Source: Ilyonectria destructans (lineage: Eukaryota > Ascomycota > Sordariomycetes > Hypocreales > Nectriaceae). Taken from it: 64,000 bases of DNA. Positions 35,766 to 44,059 of this stretch are shown one piece after another (within the stretch, counting starts at the first letter, position 1; each line of letters begins with the position of its first letter). The DNA lies in assembly GCA_020740775.1 (NCBI GenBank), contig JAHEWK010000017.1:1240001-1304000 (forward strand). The letters run 5' to 3'. A program made the translations under genes and the position numbers. Below the pieces are notes generated by a model that was not told where the DNA came from, ran no database searches, and saw only the letters and a program-made list of their open reading frames with translations.

Positions 35766-36855
35766 TCAGCTGTCCCAAATCGCTCCATATGCAGGAACAC
35801 CCCGAGTCTCAAGACCATAAACAACCTTCTTGGTAATCTTCTCGTTGGCAATAATAATCACAGCCTCTGCCTTGAAACTTTGCACTAGATTGTAACCCAT
35901 CTTGACTAGATCTGGGCAGCCAAATCTCTTGGTGTCATGGATAACTGCGTCAGGTATCTGGGCCTTGATAACATTGCACAGATCCTCTCCAAACATTTGT
36001 TCTGGTCGAGATGTTGACCAAATCAGCTGTATCGGGCAAGAAGGACTTTGAATGTGGCCCAATATGGGTCCGATGCCAGATCCAGTTGCGATCAGGACAA
36101 CACGGTTGAAGAGAGTAGTGATACGCATAACGCCGCAAGTGGGAACTCCACGCGTCCAAATATGAGACGGTTCCTCTTTTATCGTTGCCTTGGTCCAGTC
36201 GCCTACGTTCGAGATAACGAGGGAATAGCCTTTGGGGCGACCATTTGCAGGCTCTGGAGCTGGGATGATGGCAAAGGAATGCCACTCGAGCAGAGGACGC
36301 TTAGATAAGCGAGTAAACGACCCATTGACTGGGACCGTGTAGTCAAAATGAAGTCTAACGGCGTGGTCAGAGAGGACTTCTGCTTGAACAGGCACCTTTT
36401 GCAGAAAAACCCAAGACAAAGCGATGCTGGCAGTGGCAACAGTGAGGAGCCAGAATGAGGCCGACCGCACACAGGCGCCGCCCAAAAATGTGCTTGAGTC
36501 CTTGCTGTCGTTGCAGGTGAGAACCACTTGGGGCCAAAAGAGACTAAGCATGGCCCATCCAACAAAGCGATGTGTTTTCTCGAACAAATTATGGTGTGCT
36601 TTTCGGACTAATGGATACGCCATCAGGAACATGACGAAGAAGAGAGCCGAAAGCATCCAGGAAATGATATTTGCGGCCAGCGACTGATGGCCCCAGTTGG
36701 AGCATTTTGAAGTAATACACACAACATCGCCAACGTTGGAAGCGAGGAGCCAGACGCCGGCGCTGATTGCGGTGCCAGAGTGAACGCCACCAAGGTGATA
36801 CCGGTACAGTTTACGACATCGGCTGAGCACCCGGGGTTGACCCCATTCAAAACCC
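35766..36855 (-). pseudogene. TmpA-like transmembrane flavoprotein / ferric reductase-type, 5'-truncated
   Basis: The frame of about 360 codons begins inside the protein (GFEWGQPRVLSRCRKLYRY) and has no proper start. Three or more hydrophobic segments in the first ~150 residues (e.g. ISWMLSALFFVMFLMAYPLV and WAMLSLFWPQVVL), with a histidine in THRFVGW, look like the membrane part. A ferredoxin-NADP reductase-like part follows, with the nucleotide-binding loop VVLIATGSGIGPILGHI and a normal C-terminus (VPAYGAIWDS). This matches fungal integral-membrane oxidoreductases related to TmpA of Aspergillus and to the C-termini of some adenylate-forming reductases. The N-terminal portion is replaced by unrelated sequence at about 36855, where a Pif1 helicase fragment starts in the opposite orientation. 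No internal stops are seen. Confidence 0.72.
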
Positions 36856-36868
36856 TCCCTGTGTTATC

Positions 36869-37285
36869 ATGATTGAGTTTGACAAGTACAGCGGACCGGT
36901 GTTCCTAACCACCCCTGGTGGCAGGAAGATTGTCCCGATTCTCCCAGTAGAGAGGGACTTCTTCATCGGAGCCACTCTTTACACTAACACCCAGTTCCCC
37001 CTGATCGTATGCTACTCTATTACCGTTCACAAGTCACAAAGCATCACAGAAGATATGATCGTTGCCGATCTCTCCTACCGGGATTTCCAGACTGGGTTAA
37101 GCTACGTGGCTGTCTCTCGTGTGAAAACGCTCGAGGGCCTGATGTTGGATGGCCCATTTGATCGCAATCACCTGATTTACGCGTCTCCCCCGAATGGTAT
37201 GAAGATGAAGATGAGGGATCAGCAGCTTCGGAGACGACAGGTTCCTACACGGAATCCCTACAAGACAGACCACGGTTCTGCATAA
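36869..37285 (+). pseudogene. Pif1-type helicase C-terminal fragment
   Basis: The 138-codon frame holds only the last helicase motifs of a Pif1-like protein: YSITVHKSQSITEDMIVADL and GLSYVAVSRVKTLEGLMLDG, followed by a basic tail. In cellular Pif1 and in Helitron RepHel these lie at the very C-terminus. It is therefore a 5'-truncated piece, probably of a second Helitron. It differs in sequence from the helicase at 15.7-18.1 kb. It abuts the truncated TmpA-like gene head to head. Confidence 0.8.
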
Positions 37286-37789
37286 TTCCAGGTGATTCTG
37301 CTCGCGACAAGAAGAAATGTTACAAAATTGCTCCAGTGCGTAAATAATGTAATGGTTGTAGATAATTGCTTGGCCCGCGGACTCTCAGTCTTCGGCTGAT
37401 TGTACCCCTTGCACCACCGCTCCTAAAGTGCAAGGGGTGACGTAGTATTTTAAATTTAAATGATGATTTATAGGTTTTACCGAAGGACAGGTTGGACCGA
37501 AACCCCTATAAAGGCCATCTGGTTCTTGGAGGCTTCGCATAGCCGATGGGATGCCAAATCGAAAGATACGGGTATAATCATTGACCTGATTTCCAAGTTG
37601 ACGTCAGATTCGGTGATTATTTTTTCCAGTCGCGACTGGGTGGCAACCCCTCGCCCACCTCCGTATGATGATGATGTCGACGTGGTTAGACCCCGCACCA
37701 TCACAAGAACTTAATTTCAAAATCTTTCATTCCGATCTTTTCCAATATCCTCTCAGTAGCTCAAGCCGCTTGCATCGACCCAGTCCAGA
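37286..37789. other. Intergenic; a short ORF without recognisable product
   Basis: An 84-codon plus-strand ORF at 37460-37714 (ending DDDVDVVRPRTITRT) lies 75 bases upstream of the next gene. It shows no domain and may be part of that gene's 5' region. Nothing else was seen. Confidence 0.35.
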
Positions 37790-39560
37790 ATGGGTGACCC
37801 AACTATTACAATAGGTGCTGGGCTCGGCGACGTCGCCAATTTGATCACAGGACTGAGCATTGCCGATGACCCTGAGGTCCACAACTGCTCCAGCCTAACC
37901 CAATCGAATCTCACAAAAGCGATACATAACCTCAATCACGTTGCAACAGCCACATGCTTGCAGGGGCAACAGGTCCTTGCTTCAGCTAGTGATGCCCACT
38001 TTGCTAGTAGCGGAGCTGTGGCAGAAATCTGCTCGCTGCGCAGGAGAGCCAACGAGCTTGGGAATGCTGCCAACACCCTTAACGATGCGACGGAGCGATC
38101 AATCGTCGAACGTGTCAGCTTGCTTGGAGGTCAACGGGAACCTTACACAAAAGAGCTTCTAAACCATTTCTATGAGCGAATCAGGGCCATTGTCCGGGAT
38201 GTCCTCAACAGCTCCAATGATGAAGCTTGTGTATTATGGAAGACTGCGGAAGAGTGTTATAACCAAGCCATTAGCTCTTCCGGTAAACTACATTCCGACG
38301 ACTACTTCGTTCCACTAGAGGAGGCATGTCTTGAATGGCCCTACGACCCGGATTTCGAGAGCGAAGAATACTACGATCACGAAAATCGTCTAAATGTCGA
38401 CGAACACTACGCCGAGGCTTGGGGCAGAAATATAGAACTAAACGAAGCCCGCAAGGCCAGAAAAAGGCAAAGTTGGGTCGACTTTTGGGTTCGAGCATTA
38501 AACCACTGCCCGGGTGGCCCGACACTTTTCTACCCACCAGGTGCTTCTTCTGCCGCAAGGTCTATAGAATGGCCATTCGACAATATTCCACGGTATCTTT
38601 TCCGAGCCTTCGACTTGAAAAGCTCTGGTAGAAACGATGACAACGTTGTGGCTTCAACTATGAGCAAGTTCGGCACCCAGGAGCGCAGTAAGATTGATAT
38701 TTTGTCGCTGAGAACACATAACGCGTCGGAAATGCTCTATGATCACCTAAACAAAAGCTGTTTCGAGGGCGGAGCATCCGACAATCTCATGTCTTGGAGC
38801 AGCTCTCTGATGTTTGTGATTCAATATGCGATTTGGAGGTCCCATATCGGCAATCTTTTCCCAGCCGAGGTTCATATTTGTGCAATAGACACGAGAATGT
38901 TTCCACCCGGGCAATTTGTACGAGATATGTCGTTGCTCAAAGCATACCACAATACGGAATTGAGCGAGGATCAGAAAAGATTTTTCCGGTTTCGTCTTGG
39001 GAATCCAGAATACGATAATGGAGAATACCTTTCTCAAGGATTAGTCAATCATGGCGGTCGATCATGCACTTTCTCGTTGCAAGACTTGGTAGAAGCTGGA
39101 CTCTATGAGCTATATCCTGAGTTTGGAGATGCCCAAGCCAGGGGAAAATGGACGAACCGGGTGCGAGACCTTCGCGTTTCCTGGGACACTGAGCATCAAA
39201 CGACCTTACAAGACATACTTCACGCGTTCAACATGGTAAGGGAATGCTTTAGGTCATTTGATGCACCTGATATGGCGCTGCTGCTTCTGACTTTTAAGAA
39301 CCGCAAGCTTCAAACGACAGGTAAGACCCTCTCCCCTGCCACAGCAGTATGAATCAAGTAATTGACAAGCGCCAGCACTCCAGAGTGATCCGAGACACGC
39401 TGATACTTCCGGGCCAGTCGAAATCTGTCGATATGTGAAGGCGGCCAGAGTGATGGAACGAAGTAATCAGAATTCGAGCCTGTGGGCTTCAGACACCTTT
39501 AAGCGACTGTTTCGTTCGTACAACACAGAAGTGGTTCAAGGAATTTTTGAATGTATTTGA
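37790..39560 (+). CDS. DUF7587-like protein, 571 aa
   Basis: Exon 1 (37790-39320) and exon 2 (39376-39560) are joined by a 55-bp intron (GTAAGA...GCCAG), giving 571 residues without stops. The N-terminal ~110 residues are helical (many Ala/Asn/Leu; RRRANELGNAANTLNDATER). After an acidic linker, residues about 262-460 contain FDNIPRYLFRAFD, SEMLYDHLNKSC and NLMSWSSSLMFVIQYAIW. These match my recollection of the fungal DUF7587 domain. The order Arg-containing strand, then Ser-rich strand, resembles ADP-ribosyltransferase folds, but this is speculation. Function is unknown. The sequence is intact despite dense repeats on both sides. Confidence 0.75.
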
Positions 39561-40249
39561 GTGAGTAGCGAATCAAAGGGGGAGACCACTCCAACCAGAT
39601 TATAGGATAATGCATGGGGGCCAGATAATGCTTATGGCTTAGCAATGGGCAGCCGTGTCACCTGCCATCGATAGTGAGTCGATCTCGTAAGTTATCAAAA
39701 CAGCAGACTGTAACTAGAAACCGTGTACTAGAGTTCGATCTATTTTTCTGGTTGTTTTCTTGCCGGCGACAATCTTGCTAGATTGTGAGGGAAGGTACAC
39801 AGTTGCGGAGCTTTGTTTAAAACCTTATGTTCAACTGTGACACCGAAGGATTGGAACATATCAGCCAACCGGACACCTAGGAAAGAGGTGAATTCGATTG
39901 GAGGAAACATCAATCCGACAGGGTTGACCCAGTTCGAGAGGTAGCCCGTTCCGACAATTGCAAGTAGTGCCAGAGATTGAACAACGTTAATTTAGTAAAG
40001 GACAGATGCAAATGACTAAGAATCGGATTGCAACTATGGGATATATCTGCCGTAACTTACCTGTTGGCGAAGGCGCGGAGCCTGCCCCGAAAGTTGGCTA
40101 CTGAGGCCTTCGCCGACGGGTAGCGTATTTTGAGTTTTGGTGAGAAATTTTAACGGCCACTGTTAGTATCCGTCGTGAGATAAGTGTTAGAAATGCCAAC
40201 GACTACCGTCAGTGGTTATCGTCAGATAAGTGTGAGAATAATACCTAGG
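39561..40249. other. Intergenic with an imperfect fold-back
   Basis: Positions about 40058-40122 form an inverted repeat (CTGTTGGCGAAGGC against GCCTTCGCCGACGGG, about 30-base loop). Near 40178-40234, ATAAGTGTTAGAA and ATAAGTGTGAGAA are direct repeats. No gene was found. Confidence 0.5.
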
Positions 40250-41515
40250 CAAAGTCGTTGCTGAATAGTTGTAAGGCTCTCGTCCTGGAACGTAGACCGA
40301 CCCCACTACCATAGCCCTGGTCGGCGGCTGGATCCTCACTGCCCTCAAGTCCGAGGATGGGATCGGTATTTGTTCGGCTTCCAACCGTTTGTTCACCCAC
40401 AACATGCTCCGAGCTCCCCATCTTCCCTCTTTCACCATCGTAGGGACTATTTTGACCCAGTTGGGGTATCCCATCGGCGACTGTCCACACCCGTCCGTCG
40501 CTTCCCCACGCTAAGGGTTCTTATATCACTGTGACTGCAAATCCTTTAAGGCATGTCGTTTATCAGACTGTCGTATACCACATCCTATCTTCTCAGATTT
40601 AGTTAAAGCACCTAGAACACCATATTCATAACTGCTAGGATAAAGCTTCAGGTACTTCCTGCTAAACGATTCATGTGGGCCTCCGCATAGGACACACCTC
40701 GGGATAGCCTCGCTACAGTTCCGATGAGAATAGTCCTCCTGACCGCATTTTCCGCAGACCTTGATTCTTTGGCACTGGAAGGTCTTATGCCCAATCTCTT
40801 GGCAATTATGGAATTGTTCGGGCCGTAGTCGACGTTCCGTAATGCCTGACTCTCCTGCCGCCTGGAAGAATCCTTCCGTCAAGAGACGGAGCTTTTGGCT
40901 AGGTAAACCACCATCGAGCAATACACTTTCAGGATCTCTTTTCTGCTCAGCCAAGCTATTTTGGAAACTGTAGTATCGTTCTCTCCGCCCAACGCTTCTG
41001 CTATCCCCGCTCGAGTCTCGCCGTTCTCGTCTAGAAACACTATTCGCTTGACATTAACCGCTTTGACAGGGTAGAGCTCATCTCGAAGTATCCGGGCTCC
41101 TAGTACTGACTTTACTTCTGCTATTCGCTTTTCTATTTGATGCTCGGCCTCATCCCGGCAGGCGATTCTAACGCGATGTGTATTCTTTGGTTCGACAGTC
41201 ACAACCCGGCAGCGCCAATTTGGCTGATCGTTTTCTGCGCGGACTTCCTTCTCTACCATCATCTGAATTGCACCTGCTGTGATCCTTTCGCCTTCTCCCT
41301 CATGTTCTCTCGACGTGTCGATCGTGAAATACAGCATTTCGGTGAATGTTGATGGTGTCGTGTGGGCGGATGAAAGGGTTCGGATATCACTGGGCTGGCT
41401 GGTCGGCGGTGTTCGCGCGATGTCCACGTATGATGCGTGCGGGCTGGCCTGCCCCATGTTGGTCTTGACGGTTTCCAGTTGCTCGCGAGCTTGTAGGTCC
41501 GTTCGCGTCGCGTAA
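40250..41515 (-). mobile_element. LINE (Tad1-like) ORF1 and partial endonuclease, frameshifted
   Basis: The minus-strand ORF1 starts near 41457 and shows the conserved segments SYVDIARTPPTSQPSDIRTL and GARILRDELYPVKAVNVKRI. Near 40880-40900 a one-base shift moves the frame. The second frame carries a zinc-knuckle array (FHNCQEIGHKTFQC, VCGKCGQEDYSHRNC, CVLCGGPHESFSRKY) in which the first and last cysteines are replaced. The following frame (40187-40474) has part of an endonuclease/exonuclease/phosphatase domain (EAEQIPIPSSDL, VVGSVYVPGREP) and stops there. Reverse transcriptase is absent. It is homologous in layout to the LINE at 56.8-59 kb. It is inactive. Confidence 0.8.
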
Positions 41516-41696
41516 AGTGCTGAATGTTCAGAGACGTATTAGCTAGTACTACAGAACTGGCGATTATATAACGGACGTGTTAATCCAATGGATGAACCGA
41601 GTCGGTAGGGTTTATGTTGGCAGATAGGTTAGGCGTGTGACACTGAGCGTAGTTAGGTATTATGTCTTGTGATAGTTGTACCAGTTCAGCTATACC

Positions 41697-42223
41697 AGGG
41701 GGCAAAAGATTGGTCAATGCTCGCTGTGGTGGCAATCACTCTAGCACATAACTGCCTTATAAGGCCACTATCGCTATTCGGTGAACTCAGCCGTAACACG
41801 TCTGGTAATAGTCAATCAAGGTGATGCGTAGCAATCAGAGTAGATTGAGGTAACCAATTGTTATTGAAAGTTAGGGAGCGTTGTTCTAGTTCTACGGGAA
41901 TTTGGGGGGGGGGGGGGGGGGTGCTATATACTTGGGTGATCGGGCGTGATCACTTACACGGTGATCATTACGGCCGGATCATTGACTAATCTTTTGCCCC
42001 TGAAATAGCGGAACTGGCACAACCGTTACAGTTTCCTACTGTATGAAGGCCACCTCGTTTCCTATCCACCAGTCCCAGATCAATCGTAGTATGATTGATT
42101 AATCAAAAAAAAACCCCTATGTGTTACGGCTTGGTTCACCGAACAGCGATAGAGGCCTTATAGTGCAGTAATGTGCCTAGATGATTGCTACCACAGCGAT
42201 CATTGACCAATCTTTTGCCCCCT
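41697..42223. mobile_element. MITE-like element with ~105-bp terminal inverted repeats
   Basis: The left end (AGGGGGCAAAAGATTGG, then TCGCTGTGGTGGCAATCA) and the right end, reverse complemented (AGGGGGCAAAAGATTGG, then TCGCTGTGGTAGCAATCA), match for about 105 bp with scattered differences. The 527-bp element has no ORF. A third, shorter copy of the end motif lies inside (GATCATTGACTAATCTTTTG, about 41978-41998), oriented like the right end, next to a G18 run (41904-41921). This suggests an internal insertion or rearrangement. The target duplication is unclear (TA is possible). The superfamily is undetermined. Confidence 0.85.
41904..41921. repeat. G18 homopolymer inside the MITE
   Basis: Eighteen consecutive G, the same length as the run at 35209-35226. 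Confidence 0.9.
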
Positions 42224-42229
42224 AGTAAT

Positions 42230-42416
42230 TGTCACGGGCCAGGGCCCATATCCTTGCGGCTGTGCCGCAAGACGTACTTGGCTCGTGCGCGCCAGGGACG
42301 AGAAATCGTTCCACAGCTCAGGGGCTCTTAGGAACTTCTTTTTTTCTTCTTCATCTTTGATGTAAATAGCATCCTGGACTAGATAGCTGGAATCCAGCTA
42401 CTAGAGGCCGTTCACA
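42230..42416. mobile_element. Solo LTR (187 bp), related to the one at 59.9 kb
   Basis: It begins TGTCACGGGCCAGGGCCC and ends CTAGAGGCCGTTCACA, giving LTR-type TG...CA ends. It contains the hairpin CTTGCGGCTGTGCCGCAAG and TTCATCTTTGATGTAAATAG. The same layout is found at 59870-60085. Flanking pentamers are GTAAT and ATAAT, a 4/5 match compatible with an aged 5-bp target duplication. It inserted six bases outside the MITE's right end. Confidence 0.75.
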
Positions 42417-42676
42417 ATAATCAATGCCAAACCCAACTGTTGTAGAGTTGGGTTTTCTGCCCCACTCTGATCCATGTACAGTTGGGTTTTCTAACCAGGA
42501 TACAGTTGGGTTCTTAAAGTAGCCAATCATATAGCCGGGAGAACTAAAAAAAGAAAAGAGTAAATAAAGGGGTTTGAACAAGAAGAGGATTAATTGAACT
42601 GACCAACGATCTTCTACATTACTACAGACCTTCTACATTACCACAGACTACCATACTCCCATATTCTATTTACAAT
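42417..42676. promoter_or_regulatory. Upstream region of OrsD-like gene with repeated CAGTTGGGTTTTCT
   Basis: The motif CAGTTGGGTT(T/C) occurs at about 42478 and 42501, and GAGTTGGGTTTTCT at about 42446; an inverted copy (AACCCAACTGT) is at 42430. CTTCTACATTAC(T/C)ACAGAC occurs twice near 42610-42648. Regulatory meaning is inferred only from position. Confidence 0.35.
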
Positions 42677-43445
42677 ATGGAACCCTTTGCACCATTCGCT
42701 TGCCTACCGCTCTATCGCCTTCTTGTTTGTAAGACATGTAGATTTGCTTGCGTGGTGGATGAAGCAGCTACACGCTTGCGCACAAAACACCCACAGATCA
42801 CACCACAGAGAAGACAGCAAATAATACTCAACATCAACAAAATCCCGAATATGATTAGAAACCAGTCAGAGCTCTCTGATTTTCGGCTTCCATCCCACCC
42901 CCGTCAAACAGATACCCTTTCTTGCCCCTGCGCACAGCGATGGACTGAAATGCCAGCGCTGTTCGCATATTGCACGTCAGCTACAGAAGATACAAGCACA
43001 TTGCCGCAAGGAGCATAATTGGCAAAACCCAAGAGCAGGAGGCAGGCCACGAGGTAGCAAGGCTGGATCAACAGGATCAAATCGACTCCCGTGGCGAGAG
43101 CATGTCTGGTGCCAGCGATTCTTCGTGTCCCGAGCCGCGAGTGGATGGTTTGAGGTGGTGCCGGCCAATGGCTTGACATCAGGCCCCGCGGAAGCAGACA
43201 GTTTAGAGGAGTGGCTGATCTATCCAGCATCATTGTTGTTATCGTCGTCTTCATCGTCCTCTCCCTATGGCCCCGACAACCCGCCAGCTAGCCCGAGCAG
43301 TCGGCTTGGCAAGGAGGCGCTTGCTCATATCGGGCACGTCTGGTATCGTGAGCAGGAGTACCTCAAGGCCCAGCAACAGTCGCACATGCACAGCACTACT
43401 ATGGGAACGGACTCGTTCCGCAGTTTGCACTGCAGTCTGGTCTGA
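42677..43445 (+). pseudogene. OrsD-like (DUF3505) C2H2-type protein, frameshifted
   Basis: The first frame reads YRLLVCKTCRFACVVDEAAT and RTKHPQITPQRRQ, a Cys-x2-Cys...His unit typical of OrsD/DUF3505 proteins. Around 42895-42908, within a run of C residues, the frame shifts by one base. The other frame continues the same family (DGLKCQRCSHIARQLQKIQA, HCRKEHNWQN, LPWREHVWCQRFFVSRAASG, WFEVVP) to a stop at 43445. One base lost from the C-run accounts for the break. The name refers to the orsellinic acid cluster gene orsD of Aspergillus, but the domain is widespread in repeat-associated fungal genes and its biochemical role is unknown. Confidence 0.8.
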
Positions 43446-43612
43446 CGGTGACGGACAGACCGATAGTTCAGTTTGCATATCTCGGTCAGACTGTCAGTCC
43501 AGTCTGCACATCTCAGTCAGACTGCTAGTCCAGTCCGATCAAAGTCAGACGGACTGCTAGTTTAGTCTAGCCAAGTCAAACGGACTAAATGGCCAGTCTG
43601 AGGCCTCCAGAC
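43436..43612. repeat. Degenerate GTCAGACTG/AGTCCAGTC tandem repeats
   Basis: GTCAGACTG, GTCAGACGGACTG and CCAGTCTG-type units recur about nine times in both orientations. The array overlaps the upstream region of the nuclease-kinase gene. Confidence 0.7.
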
Positions 43613-44059
43613 GGACTGATTGCACTATTAGGAGCGCTGGGGGATTGGAGGGATTTAGTCGGTTGGGTTGGCCGAGGGGTCAAAATGGGGCCCACTGGCA
43701 CACACATGCTATCGCGGGACCCGAATTGGCTGCGTAAGGGCGACCATTGCGACCGGACAAAAGGGGATGACAAGACGAGACAACAAAAACGCGGCGACGG
43801 CAAAGCGCAGCGGCAATGGGGGTCGAAGAAAAGAAGACCGAGTGGTAGAAGTTCTGCAGCTGCTGTCACAAAACGCCCCACGTCATTTGGATCACAACTG
43901 GCCCGTGCACGCAGTCGCTTCAATAACAGCAGGGGTCGTCCTAGCAACGTGGTTTCGCGTGATGTCAGCACTTTTTGTCGCAGCTACAGAGCCTGGTCTA
44001 CTGCCTTCAATGCAAATTCAGTTTATTTCCCATCAAACAAACAACGACAGCGATATCTT

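Noticed and set aside
43589..44059. N-terminal extension of the nuclease-kinase ORF (157 extra codons)
   Set aside because: It passes through the GTCAGACTG repeat tail and low-complexity sequence with no domain. The ATG at 44060 begins the coiled coil.
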